Source: an uncultured Telmatospirillum sp.
Lineage (GTDB): Bacteria > Pseudomonadota > Alphaproteobacteria > Rhodospirillales > Magnetospirillaceae
Length of the DNA: 54,150 nt
Direction: 5' to 3'
Assembly: GCA_903858635.1 (NCBI GenBank)
Contig: CAIOJO010000047.1
Location: 1-54,150 of the forward strand
Below the pieces are notes generated by a model, which saw nothing but the letters and a program-made list of their open reading frames with translations, was not told where the DNA came from and did no database searches. How positions within the stretch are numbered: the first letter of the stretch is position 1; each line of letters begins with the position of its first letter. The position numbers and the translations under genes were made by a program. Positions 41,088 to 50,528 of the stretch are shown one piece after another.

Positions 41088-42248
41088 ATGCCCGACGGAA
41101 GTGACGCCATCACCGTTCGCAGTATCGCCTCGATCGCCGCCGTCGCGGCCGAGGAATGGGATGCCTGCGCCGGCGACGACGCCCCCTTCTGCAGCCACGC
41201 CTTCCTGTCGGCCCTCGAAGCCTCGGGCTCGGCCACCGCGGCCACCGGCTGGGCGCCCTGTCACCTGCTGGCCGAAGACCCCGGCGGCCGGCTGCTGGCC
41301 TGCGCGCCCTTGTATGCGAAGAGCCATTCCTACGGCGAATACGTGTTCGACTGGGCGTGGGCCGATGCCTGGCGCCGGGCCGGGCGGGACTATTACCCCA
41401 AGCTGCAGTCGGCGGTGCCGTTCACCCCGGCCACCGGCCGGCGGTTGCTGCTACGGCCCGGGCTGGCCGGGCTGGGGCTGGAGCGCGGCCTGGCCGCCGC
41501 CATGGTCGAGATGGCCGAACAGGGCGGCCTGTCCTCCGCCCATATCACCTTCCTCACCGAGCCCGAGGCGATGGCGATGGCCGAGGAAGGCTGGCTGTTG
41601 CGGATCGGCGAGCAGTTCCATTGGAACAATGACGGCTACCGCAGCTTCGACGATTTCCTGGGAGCCCTGTCGTCGCGCAAAAGGAAGGCGATCCGCAAGG
41701 AGCGCGACCGGGCCGCCCAGCAAGGCCTGACCATTCATGCGCTGACCGGCGAGGCGATAAGGCCGGCCCACTGGGACGCCTTCTTCCGCTTCTACCGTTC
41801 GACGGTGGACCGCAAATGGGGCCACGCCTATCTCAGCCGCGACTTCTTCACCCGGCTGGGCAAGGCGATGGCCGAGCGGGTCCTGCTGGTCATGGCCGAG
41901 CAGGACGGACAATGGGTGGCCGGGGCGCTGAACCTGATCGGCCGCGACACGCTCTATGGCCGCAACTGGGGAGCGCTGGGCGACTTCCCCTTCCTGCATT
42001 TCGAGATGTGCTATTACCGTGCCATCGACTTCGCCATCGAGCGCGGTCTGGCCCGTGTCGAAGCGGGTGCCCAGGGCGAGCACAAGATCAGCCGCGGCTA
42101 TCTGCCGGTGCCGACCTACAGCGTGCATTGGATCCGCGAGGCGCCGTTCCGGCGCGCCGTCGCCCGCTTCCTCGACGACGAAAGGGCGGCCATGGCCGAG
42201 AGCATCGACCAGCTGTCGACCCTCAGTCCGTATCGCTCCCCCGACTGA
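41088..42248 (+). CDS. DUF482/FemAB-like GNAT-fold acyltransferase
   Basis: The 386-residue protein is of the COG3146 (peptidoglycan-type FemAB-related) group: FCSHAFLSALEASGSAT at the N-terminus, RKAIRKERDRAAQQG in the middle and ARVEAGAQGEHKISRGYLPV near the C-terminus. It resembles aminoacyl- or acyl-transferases acting on cell-wall or lipid precursors, but its substrate is not established. The ATG at 41088 follows GGGGA with seven bases between. Its last 26 bases overlap the convergent hemerythrin gene. Confidence 0.8.
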   Translation: MPDGSDAITVRSIASIAAVAAEEWDACAGDDAPFCSHAFLSALEASGSATAATGWAPCHLLAEDPGGRLLACAPLYAKSHSYGEYVFDWAWADAWRRAGRDYYPKLQSAVPFTPATGRRLLLRPGLAGLGLERGLAAAMVEMAEQGGLSSAHITFLTEPEAMAMAEEGWLLRIGEQFHWNNDGYRSFDDFLGALSSRKRKAIRKERDRAAQQGLTIHALTGEAIRPAHWDAFFRFYRSTVDRKWGHAYLSRDFFTRLGKAMAERVLLVMAEQDGQWVAGALNLIGRDTLYGRNWGALGDFPFLHFEMCYYRAIDFAIERGLARVEAGAQGEHKISRGYLPVPTYSVHWIREAPFRRAVARFLDDERAAMAESIDQLSTLSPYRSPD

Positions 42249-43011
42249 CGCCGCCGAAATCCCGGCGGTCGAGGGTCAGGATGTGGTCGATCAGCCAATC
42301 GCGCAGCACATTGCGCGCCACCGTCGGCAGGTCTATCCGATGGGACCGGACATCGAACAGCAGGCGGTCGAGGACCGCCAGCAGACGGCGATGCGCGGCA
42401 ATATGCTGCGACGCGTCGGGGCCGGTCGGCAGGCGGGCCTCTTCCTCGTGAAAATGGTGCCAGGTGGAACGCCGCAGCGCCTCCAACAAGGCGTCGCGGT
42501 CGACCGGGTCGGATTGGGCGGGCAACCTGCCGATTTCATTCAGCATGTCGACCATGCCGCGATGGTGGCGATCGACCCAATCGACACCGATCTCCAGGTC
42601 GCTGCCCCACGCGACCAGCCTGTCGCCGCCCGCATTCGCCGGAGTCACCACCGGAATGGCGAAATCGCCGCTGGCCAGGTCGATCTGGTGATCGGCCAGC
42701 AGATGCTTGATCGCCTCGAACATCTCGTACCACTGGATCGGCTGCCCGTCGGCGAAGTCGGCAAGGACGGTGTTGATGCGGCCGATCATCTCGTCATAGG
42801 CGCGACGCTGCTCCGGATCCTGCCGGGCGGCGGCCAGGGCGGGGCCGGAGCCGATGGCCAGCGCCTGCTCGTAATGTCCGGCGGCGGCATCGCGGAAGAA
42901 ACGCAGCCGCTGTTCGATGACGGCCGTCTCGGCGCCCAGTTTCCACAACTGCACGATCTCGTCGGCGAGTTCGGCCAGAGTGCCGAGATCGACTGGCGCG
43001 GGCTGCGTCAC
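42223..43011 (-). CDS. Hemerythrin-domain protein
   Basis: The C-terminal part of this 262-residue protein is a bacteriohemerythrin: [19 protein letters not shown] (first His), [10 protein letters not shown] (His and Glu), [15 protein letters not shown] (His) and [17 protein letters not shown] (His and Asp). It should bind a diiron centre and O2 or related gases. The N-terminal 125 residues are helical with no assigned domain and could be a sensory or interaction part. It overlaps cysE by four bases, so the two are cotranscribed. Confidence 0.8.
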   Translation of the reverse strand: MTQPAPVDLGTLAELADEIVQLWKLGAETAVIEQRLRFFRDAAAGHYEQALAIGSGPALAAARQDPEQRRAYDEMIGRINTVLADFADGQPIQWYEMFEAIKHLLADHQIDLASGDFAIPVVTPANAGGDRLVAWGSDLEIGVDWVDRHHRGMVDMLNEIGRLPAQSDPVDRDALLEALRRSTWHHFHEEEARLPTGPDASQHIAAHRRLLAVLDRLLFDVRSHRIDLPTVARNVLRDWLIDHILTLDRRDFGGVSRGSDTD

Positions 43012-43754
43012 ACCGGTGAACTCTTGTCAAAGCGGGTCAGTTCGGCCACCGCGGTGCCGCAGGGGTCGCCGCAATGCAGGCATTCCAGCTCGCCATAGGG
43101 GCGGTGCTCGAGCTCGGCCAGGCGCTTCTCCACCAGGGCCAGGCGCTCGGACAGGCAATGCAGCGCCTTGCCGACCGGATCGGGCATCAGATGATGGTCG
43201 AGATCGATGCCGTGCCGGGTGATGCGGCGTGCCGCCAGCGGCAGCACCACGCGCCCGGGAATTCCCACCACCGTCATCTCCGGCAGGACATCGGAGATCA
43301 CCACCGAATTGGCCCCGATATTGGCGTTATGGCCGACCCGGACGGGGCCGAGAATGGCCGCCCCGGCCCCGATCAGAACCCCATCCTCCAGCGTCGGATG
43401 GCGCTTGCCCTTGTTCAGCGAAGTGCCGCCCAGCGTCACCCCGTGGTACAGGGTCACGTCGTTGCCGACCTCGCTGGTCTCGCCGATCACCACGCCGGCC
43501 CCGTGGTCGATGAAGAAGCGACGGCCGATCGACGCCCCGGGATGAATGTCGATATTGGTGAACAGGCGGCCGAAAAAGCTGGTCAAGCGGGCCGCGAACT
43601 TGAATTGGCGACGCCACAGGACATGGGCCAGCCGGTGGATCAGGATGGCATGCAGCCCCGGATAGGTAATGAACACCTCGATCCGGTTGCGGGCCGCCGG
43701 GTCGCGCGCCAACACGCAGTCGATATCCTCCTTGAGCAGCGCCCAGGCCCCCAT
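43008..43754 (-). CDS. cysE: Serine O-acetyltransferase
   Basis: The 248-residue enzyme makes O-acetylserine from serine and acetyl-CoA for cysteine synthesis. The N-terminal helical domain is short ([23 protein letters not shown]) and is followed by left-handed beta-helix hexapeptides, with the [25 protein letters not shown] catalytic His/Asp block and the [18 protein letters not shown] region. A C-terminal tail contains CLHCGDPCG, two Cys pairs that could bind metal. The ATG at 43754 with GAGGGG upstream was chosen over a start 40 codons earlier. It overlaps the hemerythrin gene (ATGA). Confidence 0.9.
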   Translation of the reverse strand: MGAWALLKEDIDCVLARDPAARNRIEVFITYPGLHAILIHRLAHVLWRRQFKFAARLTSFFGRLFTNIDIHPGASIGRRFFIDHGAGVVIGETSEVGNDVTLYHGVTLGGTSLNKGKRHPTLEDGVLIGAGAAILGPVRVGHNANIGANSVVISDVLPEMTVVGIPGRVVLPLAARRITRHGIDLDHHLMPDPVGKALHCLSERLALVEKRLAELEHRPYGELECLHCGDPCGTAVAELTRFDKSSPV

Positions 43755-43910
43755 CCTCTGCCCCTCAACCGACTGCACCACCGACCGCTCCGATAATACC
43801 CACAAGATTGGCGGTATCTTGCCGCAGCCGGCCGGCCGCGCCAAGACAAACCCGCGCCCGTTGCGGGCAGCCACTCCAGTTCGTCATCCCCGCGAAGGAG
43901 CTTGCGGTGG

Positions 43911-43938
43911 GGCCGGCATCCCTGCCGGCCGGCGCCAC
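43911..43938. repeat. Dispersed palindromic repeat copy
   Basis: GGCCGGCA-TCCC-TGCCGGCC is a perfect hairpin followed by GGCGCCACT, sharing the CCGGC-TCCCTGCCGG...GGCGCCACT pattern of the element at 1476-1570. It lies just past the RND gene stop (43946, minus strand); 43755-43910 shows no gene, only a GTCATCCCCGCGAAGGAG fragment of another common repeat. Confidence 0.55.
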
Positions 43939-43945
43939 TCATTTC

Positions 43946-46900
43946 TTATTCGGCCACGTTCTCCGGCCGCCGCTCGCCACCCGGCGCCCCTTGCGGGCCG
44001 TGGTGGTGATGCGGACGATGCGGTTTGTGGCGGTTGAGCCAGACCACCAGCCGGCGGATCACCACGTAGAAGGCCGGGGTGAAGATCAGGCCGAAGGCGG
44101 TGACGCCCAGCATCCCGAAGAACACCGCAGTGCCGAGGGATTGCCGCATTTCGAAACCGGCGCCGCTGCCCCAGACCAGCGGCAGGACGCCCAAGACGAA
44201 GGCGAACGAGGTCATCAGGATGGGCCTGAGGCGGGTGCGCGCCGCCTGCACCGCGGCGTCCACCCGGTCGAGGCCCTGGGCCTCGCCCTGGCGGGCGAAT
44301 TCGACGATCAGGATGGCGTTCTTCGCCGCCAGGCCGATCAGCACCACGAAGCCGATCTGCGCCAGGATGTTGATCGAGATGCCGCGCAGGTCGAGTCCGG
44401 TAATGGCCGCCAGCAGGCACATCGGCACGATCAGCACCACCGACAGCGGCAGCGACCAGCTCTCGTATTGGGCCGCCAGCACCAGGAAGACGAACAGCAC
44501 CGAAGCGGCGAAGACGTAGATGCCGTGGCTGCCGGCCAGGACTTCCTGCAGGGCCAGTTCGGTCCATTCGAAGCCGAAGCCTTCGGGCAGGTGATCGGCC
44601 GCCAGCTTGGCCATCTGCTCCAGCGCATAGCCGCTGGAATAGCCGGGCAGCTGGGCCCCTTGCACCTCGGCCGCAGGGTAGAGGTTGTAGCGCGGCACCC
44701 GGTAGGCGCCGGTGATGTAATGGAAGCCCGAGACCGAGCCGATCGGCACCATCTGTCCCTGGACATTGCGCGTCTTCAGCCGGGCGATGGAATCGACGTC
44801 GGTGCGGAAGCGGCTGTCGGCCTGGGCGGTGACCCGATAGGTGCGGCCCAGGAAATTGAAGTCGTTGACATAGGCCGAACCGAGATAGATCTGCAGGGTC
44901 TCGAACACCTGGGCGGCCGGCACCCCCAACATTTGGCTGCGGACCCGGTCGATATCGGCGAACACCGAAGGGGTTCGCGTATTGAAGCTGGTGAACACGC
45001 GCAGCAGGCCTGGCACCTGATTGGCCGCCGCCGCCATGTCGTTGGCGGCCGCTTCCAGGGCATCGAGCCCCCTGCCCCGCTTGTCCTCGATCATCATCTT
45101 CCAGCCGCCGGCGGTGCCGATGCCGCGCACCGGCGGCGGCGCCACCGGAATGATCATCGCATCCTGGATCGACGCCAGACGCTGGCTCAGCGATTCGAGA
45201 ATAACCCCGGCCGTCAGGCCTTGCGCCGCCCGCTCCTCGAACGGCTTGAGCGGCAGGAACACCGCCGCAGCGTTGGACGAACTGGTGAAGGTGGCGGCGT
45301 CGAAACCGGCGATCGGAATGGCATGGGCGACGCCGGGCGTATCCAGGGCGATGCGCACCGCCCGCTGCATCACCGCATCGGTGCGGGACAGCGACGAACC
45401 CGGCATCAGCTGGATGATGGTGATCAGGTAGCCCTGGTCCTGGTCCGGAATGAAGCCCTTGGGCGCCTTGACGAACAGCGCCCCGGTCAGGCCGATCAAT
45501 CCGCCGTAGACCACCAGCATGAGGATGGCGAAGCGGGCCAGACGCCGGGTCAGCCCGCCATAGGCGTTGGACAGCCGGTCGAAACCGCGGTTGAACAGCC
45601 GGAAGAACCCCACCACCGGGCGGAACGGGGCCCAGACGCGGTGTTCCTCATGCTCGCGATGCGGTTTGAACAGCAAGGCGCAGAGCGCCGGCGACAAGGT
45701 CAGCGAGATGATCAGCGAGATCACCGTCGACGCCGCGATGGTGACCGCGAACTGGCGGAAGAACGCCCCGGAAATGCCGGGGATGAACGCCGCCGGGATG
45801 AACACCGCCGACAGCACCAGGGCAATGGCGATCAGCGCCCCGCCCACCTCGTCCATGGTCTCGTGGGCGGCGCTGCGCGGCGACATCCCCTCGCGGATGT
45901 TGCGCTCGACGTTTTCCACCACGACGATGGCATCGTCGACCACGATGCCGACCGCCAGCACCAGGCCGAACAGCGACAGGTTGTTGAGCGAATAGCCGAG
46001 CGCCGACAGCAGGGCGAAGGTGCCGATCAGCGAGACCGGAATGGCCACCACCGGAATGATCGAGGCGCGCCAGGTCTGCAGGAACACGATGATGACCACC
46101 ACCACCAGGATGATCGCCTCGAAGATCGTCTTGTAGACCTCGCTGACCGACTGGGCGATGAACTCGGTGGGATTGTAGACGATGGTGTATTTGACCCCCG
46201 GCGGGAACGACTTCGACAGGGTCTCCATGGTGGCGATAAGGCGGTCGGCGGTTTCCAGGGCATTGGATCCCGGCAGCTGGAAGACGCCCATCGGCACCGC
46301 CTGCTGGGTGTCGAGATAGCCGTTGACGGTATAGTCCTGCGCCCCCAGCTCGACCCGGGCGACATCCCTGACGCGGGTGACGCGGCCATCGGCATCGCTC
46401 TTGATGACGACATCGCCGAACTGCTGGGGATCCTGCAAACGCCCCAGTGTCTGCACGTTGAACTGGAAGGCGCCCGGCTTGTCGATCGGCGGCTGGCCGA
46501 GCGAGCCGGCCGCCACCTGGACGTTCTGTGCCTGCAGGGCGCGCAGCACGTCGCCGGCGGTCAAGTTGCGGGCTGCCACCTTGTCGGGGTCGAGCCACAC
46601 CCGCATGGCGTAGTCGCGGGCCCCGAACACGGTGACGCTGCCGACCCCGTCGACCCGGGTCAACACGTCCTTGACCTGCAAGGTGGCGTAGTTCGACAGG
46701 TACAGCTGGTCGCGCGAACCGTCCGGCGAATAGAGATGGATGACCATCAGGAAGTCCGGCGAGTTCTTCACCACATTGACGCCGAGACGCTGGACATCGG
46801 CCGGCAGCTGGGGAACCGCCAAGGCGACCCGGTTCTGCACCAGCACCTGGGCGATGTTCAGATTGGTGCCCTGCTTGAAGGTCACCGTGAGGCGCAGATT

Positions 46901-47164
46901 GCCGTCGCCGGTCGACTGGCTGGACATGTAGAGCATGTTCTCGACGCCGTTGATCTGCTGCTCCAACGGGGTCGCCACGGTGTCCGCCACCACCTGGCCG
47001 GAGGCGCCGGGATAGCTGGAGGTGATGATGATGGTGGGCGGCGCGATCTCGGGGTACTGCGCCAAGGGCAGGGTGAAATAGGCGATCGAGCCGATCAGCG
47101 TGATGAACAGGGCGATGACCGTCGCGAAAATCGGGCGGTCGACGAAGAAATGAGTGAGGCGCAT
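43946..47164 (-). CDS. HAE1-type RND multidrug efflux permease (AcrB/MexB-like)
   Basis: The 1072-residue protein starts with THFFVDRPIFATVIALFITL, typical of AcrB. It has LAVGIVVDDAIVVVENVERN with the two proton-relay Asp residues, the LAAKNAILIVEFARQGE block of helix 10 and GSSPYLGSG-type porter loops. The C-terminus is unusually His/Pro-rich (RHKPHRPHHHHGPQG), a possible metal-binding tail. It forms the proton-driven pump of a tripartite system and follows its adaptor by three bases. No outer-membrane channel gene is adjacent. Confidence 0.92.
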   Translation of the reverse strand: MRLTHFFVDRPIFATVIALFITLIGSIAYFTLPLAQYPEIAPPTIIITSSYPGASGQVVADTVATPLEQQINGVENMLYMSSQSTGDGNLRLTVTFKQGTNLNIAQVLVQNRVALAVPQLPADVQRLGVNVVKNSPDFLMVIHLYSPDGSRDQLYLSNYATLQVKDVLTRVDGVGSVTVFGARDYAMRVWLDPDKVAARNLTAGDVLRALQAQNVQVAAGSLGQPPIDKPGAFQFNVQTLGRLQDPQQFGDVVIKSDADGRVTRVRDVARVELGAQDYTVNGYLDTQQAVPMGVFQLPGSNALETADRLIATMETLSKSFPPGVKYTIVYNPTEFIAQSVSEVYKTIFEAIILVVVVIIVFLQTWRASIIPVVAIPVSLIGTFALLSALGYSLNNLSLFGLVLAVGIVVDDAIVVVENVERNIREGMSPRSAAHETMDEVGGALIAIALVLSAVFIPAAFIPGISGAFFRQFAVTIAASTVISLIISLTLSPALCALLFKPHREHEEHRVWAPFRPVVGFFRLFNRGFDRLSNAYGGLTRRLARFAILMLVVYGGLIGLTGALFVKAPKGFIPDQDQGYLITIIQLMPGSSLSRTDAVMQRAVRIALDTPGVAHAIPIAGFDAATFTSSSNAAAVFLPLKPFEERAAQGLTAGVILESLSQRLASIQDAMIIPVAPPPVRGIGTAGGWKMMIEDKRGRGLDALEAAANDMAAAANQVPGLLRVFTSFNTRTPSVFADIDRVRSQMLGVPAAQVFETLQIYLGSAYVNDFNFLGRTYRVTAQADSRFRTDVDSIARLKTRNVQGQMVPIGSVSGFHYITGAYRVPRYNLYPAAEVQGAQLPGYSSGYALEQMAKLAADHLPEGFGFEWTELALQEVLAGSHGIYVFAASVLFVFLVLAAQYESWSLPLSVVLIVPMCLLAAITGLDLRGISINILAQIGFVVLIGLAAKNAILIVEFARQGEAQGLDRVDAAVQAARTRLRPILMTSFAFVLGVLPLVWGSGAGFEMRQSLGTAVFFGMLGVTAFGLIFTPAFYVVIRRLVVWLNRHKPHRPHHHHGPQGAPGGERRPENVAE

Positions 47165-47167
47165 GGC

Positions 47168-48358
47168 TTAGTGCATCTGCGGGTTGGGAGCGATGCTTCC
47201 CGGCTGTGGCGTCACCTTGGCGCCGGGACGGGCCCGCATGACGCCGTTGATGATCACCTTGTCTGCGGCCGAAATCCCGCTGGTCACCACCTGCAGCCCT
47301 TCGCTGACCGGGCCCAGGGTGATCATCTTGGCGCCGACCGTACCATCCTCGGCCACCGTCATGACGATCTTGCGCGACTGGTCGGTCAGCACGGCGGCCT
47401 CGGGGATCACCAGGGCCTCGTGCGGCGCGGTGCTGGGAACGCGGATATGGGCGAAGCCGCCCGGCGTGATCGACAGATCCGGGTTGGCCAGCACGGCCCG
47501 CGCCCGAATGGTCCCGGCGCTGCGGTCGATCTGGTTGTCCAGGAAGTCGAGGCGACCCTCGTGACTCCAGCCATCTTCGCCTTCGAGGCGCAACTGGACC
47601 TTGAGCTTGCCGTCGCGGGTCGACGGAATCTGCCCGGCCGCGGCGGCGCGCTGGAACACCAGGTAATCGGCCTCGCTCATGTCGAAGGTGAAGTAGATCG
47701 GGTCGATCGACACGATGGTGGTCAACAGGGTGGCCGTGGTGCCGTTGCTGCCGCCGCCGCTGATCAGGTTGCCGATGCTGACCTGGTGGGCGCTGATGCG
47801 TCCGGATACCGGCGCGCTGACGCGGGTGAAGGAGAGATTGAGCTCGGCATCGCGCAGCTGGGCCAGGGCGCCGTTGAGGACGGCCTCGGCGACCTTCTCC
47901 TGCTGCAGGCGGATGTCGTAGTCGCTCTGCGCCAGATAGTCCTGCTTGCGCAGCTCGCCGCCGCGGGTCAACTGGCGCTTGGCCAGCTCGACCGAGGCCG
48001 CCGCCTGTTCGGCCGCCGCCTTGGACGTGGCCAGGGCGTTCTCGTAGGGTCTGGGATCGATGACGAACAACAGGTCGCCCTTGTTGACCAACTGCCCGTC
48101 GGTGAAACGAACCTCGGTCAGGTAGCCGCTGACCCGAGCCCGCACCTCGACATACTCGTAGGGGGCGAACTGGCCGGTAAACTCACGCCAATCGACCACT
48201 TGCTTCTTCAGCGGCAGGCTGACCGTCACCGGCGGCGGCGCTGCCTGTTGCTGGGCCTGCACATCCGGGCTGTGGGTGGTCAGACTAATGACCAGGACGA
48301 TGACCCCGACGACAGCGACAACCGCGAGCAGGCGCCGCAACAAACGATGACCGATCAT
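47168..48358 (-). CDS. RND efflux periplasmic adaptor (AcrA-like)
   Basis: The 396-residue protein begins with a membrane anchor/signal (LLAVVAVVGVIVLVISL). The canonical adaptor plan follows: FAPYEYVEVRARVSGYLTEV (lipoyl half), an alpha-hairpin with DYDIRLQQEKVAEAVLNGAL, the second lipoyl half APVSGRISAHQVSIGNLI and the beta-barrel. The start at 48358 places the anchor at the N-terminus. Upstream, 48435-48456 holds a tandem 11-bp repeat (ATTGGCGAAGG twice). It works with the permease at 43946. Confidence 0.9.
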   Translation of the reverse strand: MIGHRLLRRLLAVVAVVGVIVLVISLTTHSPDVQAQQQAAPPPVTVSLPLKKQVVDWREFTGQFAPYEYVEVRARVSGYLTEVRFTDGQLVNKGDLLFVIDPRPYENALATSKAAAEQAAASVELAKRQLTRGGELRKQDYLAQSDYDIRLQQEKVAEAVLNGALAQLRDAELNLSFTRVSAPVSGRISAHQVSIGNLISGGGSNGTTATLLTTIVSIDPIYFTFDMSEADYLVFQRAAAAGQIPSTRDGKLKVQLRLEGEDGWSHEGRLDFLDNQIDRSAGTIRARAVLANPDLSITPGGFAHIRVPSTAPHEALVIPEAAVLTDQSRKIVMTVAEDGTVGAKMITLGPVSEGLQVVTSGISAADKVIINGVMRARPGAKVTPQPGSIAPNPQMH

Positions 48359-48434
48359 GAATCCCGCAATCCCTCGAGTTCCGCCTGGAAATGGACGGGC
48401 GAGTTTAATGAGGGAACGGTCGGGCGCCAAGTCA

Positions 48435-48456
48435 ATTGGCGAAGGATTGGCGAAGG
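48435..48456. repeat. Tandem 11-bp repeat
   Basis: ATTGGCGAAGG is present twice head to tail, 77 bases upstream of the AcrA-like start. It might be a duplicated regulator half-site or simply slippage. Confidence 0.4.
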
Positions 48457-48486
48457 ATCATTTCGCGCCGCGTCGGCCTGGGTTGC

Positions 48487-49041
48487 TCATTGCCGGGTGG
48501 CGGTCAAGTCGACCGTCACGGCGACCTCGAGACCGACCATCTGGCCGCTGGCCCAGGCCCCCTGGCCGACCCCATAATCGGTCCTGAGGATGGTCAGGCG
48601 CCCCTTGGCATGGGCCGTCGCCCCCTGCAGGTCGAGGATGAACGGCAGCACCACATCCTTCCGCATGCCGCGGATGGTCAACGCGCCGACCGCCTCATAG
48701 GCGTTGCCGCCCTTGGCGTGGAAGCTGGCGGCCTCGAACTTGGCCTGGGGAAAGCCCTTGACGTCGAACCAATCGGAATTCGGCAGGGCCTGGTCCTGCT
48801 GGCTGTCGCCGGTGGTGGCGCTGGCCATGTCGATGGTCACCAGGGCATGGCCGGCCTCGGGCTTGGCCGGATCGAACTCGATCTCGGCCTGCCAGCGCTT
48901 GAACTGGCCGTCGAACGGGCTGCCCGACAACGAGCCGGTGAAGCCCAGGCTGCTCTTGGCCGGATCGGTCTTCCAGGCGGCCGCTTCGGCCGGCGCAGCG
49001 GCGAGGAACAGGGCCAGCATGGCGAAATAGGCGATTCTCAT
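48487..49041 (-). CDS. YceI-family periplasmic protein (copy 1)
   Basis: The 184-residue lipocalin-like protein has a signal peptide (FAMLALFLAAAPAEA, cleavage near residue 21). The YceI core is visible as LGFTGSLSGSPFDGQFKRW, ALVTIDMASATTGDSQQDQ, WFDVKGFPQAKFEA and GALTIRGMRKDVVLPF. Relatives bind polyisoprenoids and cooperate with cytochrome b561 proteins. Third gene of a yceI-cytochrome b561-yceI operon, overlapping the cytochrome gene (ATGA at 49038-49041). The start was placed at 49041, where the signal peptide begins. Confidence 0.87.
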   Translation of the reverse strand: MRIAYFAMLALFLAAAPAEAAAWKTDPAKSSLGFTGSLSGSPFDGQFKRWQAEIEFDPAKPEAGHALVTIDMASATTGDSQQDQALPNSDWFDVKGFPQAKFEAASFHAKGGNAYEAVGALTIRGMRKDVVLPFILDLQGATAHAKGRLTILRTDYGVGQGAWASGQMVGLEVAVTVDLTATRQ

Positions 49042-49622
49042 GACGATCTCCGCGAGGTCGAAGCAAAGCGCGGCAACATCCGCCGCAGGACGTCGTCGCC
49101 GAGCAGCCAGTGGTGGCGCAGCGCCGCCCCGATATGCAGCGCCAGCAGCGCCACCAAGAGCCAACCGCCGGCATCGTGCAGCCGGCGCATCAGGGTTTCC
49201 ACCGGCGCCTTGTCGGGCAGGGTGGCCAGGACGGGCAGATGCGGCCAGGGCAAGACGCCGTACAAGACGGTCGGCACATTGAACCGGGCCACCGAGACCA
49301 GCGCCCAGCCGCACAGCGGCATCAGCAACAGCAGGGCGTAAAGCAGGACATGGTTGGCCTCGGCGGCCAATTTCTCCCAAACAGGCATCGCCGCGGGCAA
49401 GGCGGGCGGCCGATACAGCAGCCGCCAGGCAAGGCGCAGCAGGGTCAAGGCCAAGACGCTGATGCCCACCGATTTATGCCATTGGAACAGCTGGAACTGC
49501 AGCGACGAGGCCGGCGGCAGGCTGGTCATCACGAAGCCCAGCCCGAGCAGGCCGAACACCGCCAGGGCAGTCAGCCAGTGCAGGAGCAGGGCGACGCGGT
49601 CGTATCGGAGCGGGTCTGGCAC
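49038..49622 (-). CDS. Cytochrome b561 (CybB-like)
   Basis: The 194-residue protein has four transmembrane helices with haem-ligand His residues in LLLHWLTALAVFG, LFQWHKSVGISVL, ANHVLLYALL and LALHIGAALRHH. It is a diheme b-type cytochrome that passes quinol electrons across the inner membrane. It stands seven bases after one yceI gene and overlaps another, a common pairing in proteobacteria. Role in superoxide or quinone homeostasis is known for E. coli CybB. Confidence 0.88.
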   Translation of the reverse strand: MPDPLRYDRVALLLHWLTALAVFGLLGLGFVMTSLPPASSLQFQLFQWHKSVGISVLALTLLRLAWRLLYRPPALPAAMPVWEKLAAEANHVLLYALLLLMPLCGWALVSVARFNVPTVLYGVLPWPHLPVLATLPDKAPVETLMRRLHDAGGWLLVALLALHIGAALRHHWLLGDDVLRRMLPRFASTSRRSS

Positions 49623-49629
49623 CGCGGAC

Positions 49630-50235
49630 CTACGGCGTATGATCGAACTCGGCGCTGATGGTCAGGGTGACGTCGTCACCCACCAAGGGGACCGACCGCC
49701 CCAGCCCGAACTCGCTGCGCTTGACCTGGCCGGTGGCATTGAAGCCCATGGTGAAGACCTTGCTGGCCGGGTGTGGGGCAGCGCCGTTGAAGGTGACGTC
49801 GAGGGTTACCGGCCTGGTCACCCCATGCACCGTCAGATCGCCGGTCATGGTCCCGGTGGTGGGGCCGGTCACGGTGAGCTTGGTCGACTTGAAGCTGGCC
49901 GTCGGGTAGGTGGCAACGTCGAAATAAGTGGGCGATTTCAGCATGTCGTCCAGCCTCGGCACGGTGGTATCGATGCCGTTGGTGTTGATGGTGACCTCGA
50001 CCGCGCTCTTGGTCGGATCCTGCGGCTCGAAATGCAGCTTGGCGGCGAAGTCGGTGAACAGGCCGTAAGAGGTCGAATAGCCCAGATGCGTGTAGGAAAA
50101 GATGATCCGGCCGTGGTTGCGGTCCAAGACGTATTCGCCGGCTTCAGCCTTGCCCAGATCGGTCGACGGCGCGAATTGGGCAAAGGCAGGCGTAGCGGCG
50201 GTCAGCGCGGTCAACAAGGCAATGGTCTTGAGCAT
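49630..50235 (-). CDS. YceI-family periplasmic protein (copy 2)
   Basis: The 201-residue protein has a signal peptide (LKTIALLTALTAATPAFAQ, cleavage near residue 20). The YceI core reads HGRIIFSYTHLGYSTSYGLF, VEVTINTNGIDT, YFDVATYPTASFKSTKL and GDLTVHGVTRPVTLDV. It differs enough from copy 1 to be an old duplicate. The start is preceded by GGAG at seven bases. First gene of the yceI-cytochrome b561-yceI operon. Confidence 0.88.
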   Translation of the reverse strand: MLKTIALLTALTAATPAFAQFAPSTDLGKAEAGEYVLDRNHGRIIFSYTHLGYSTSYGLFTDFAAKLHFEPQDPTKSAVEVTINTNGIDTTVPRLDDMLKSPTYFDVATYPTASFKSTKLTVTGPTTGTMTGDLTVHGVTRPVTLDVTFNGAAPHPASKVFTMGFNATGQVKRSEFGLGRSVPLVGDDVTLTISAEFDHTP

Positions 50236-50528
50236 TGGGGGACTCCGGCCCGGGACATCGGAACGGCCCAGTGGTCGGGCCGAGATGTCGTATTCTACTT
50301 CTAATTCGCAATCGCGCATCAAAATCCGCAATCGCCCATCGAGTGAGGTGGGCCCCACATTGGGGGCAGCGGCGGGCCGAGGCGGCAACCTTCAGGCCCC
50401 GCGGATCGTTGGTCAGGAGATAACGGCCCGCCGGGGGGACTGTCTCGTCCTGGAGCGAGACGAGTTCTGGCGCAACGCCCACAAGCGGGCCGCATAGCGA
50501 AAATCCGTGGCAACGACAGGAGTCTAGC
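50236..50528. other. Intergenic region, no supported gene
   Basis: This 293-base region separates the leftward yceI operon from the rightward secreted-protein gene. It contains a short direct repeat (CGCAATCGCGCATC, then CGCAATCGCCCATC, 50310-50340). Reverse-strand reading gives a fragment with CPQCG, but no good start or family support. No operator was identified. Confidence 0.4.

Noticed and set aside
43808-48577. A very long open frame (about 1590 codons) on the plus strand, antisense to the AcrAB-type pump
   Set aside because: Its translation is Arg/Gln/His/Asp-rich with no recognisable domain, and it mirrors two clear RND genes on the other strand. Such frames are common in high-GC DNA.
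50236-50528. A reverse-strand frame containing CPQCGAHL, suggestive of a zinc ribbon
   Set aside because: Only one Cys pair, no convincing start codon or ribosome-binding site, and the frame runs into the yceI leader. Too weak to report as a gene.
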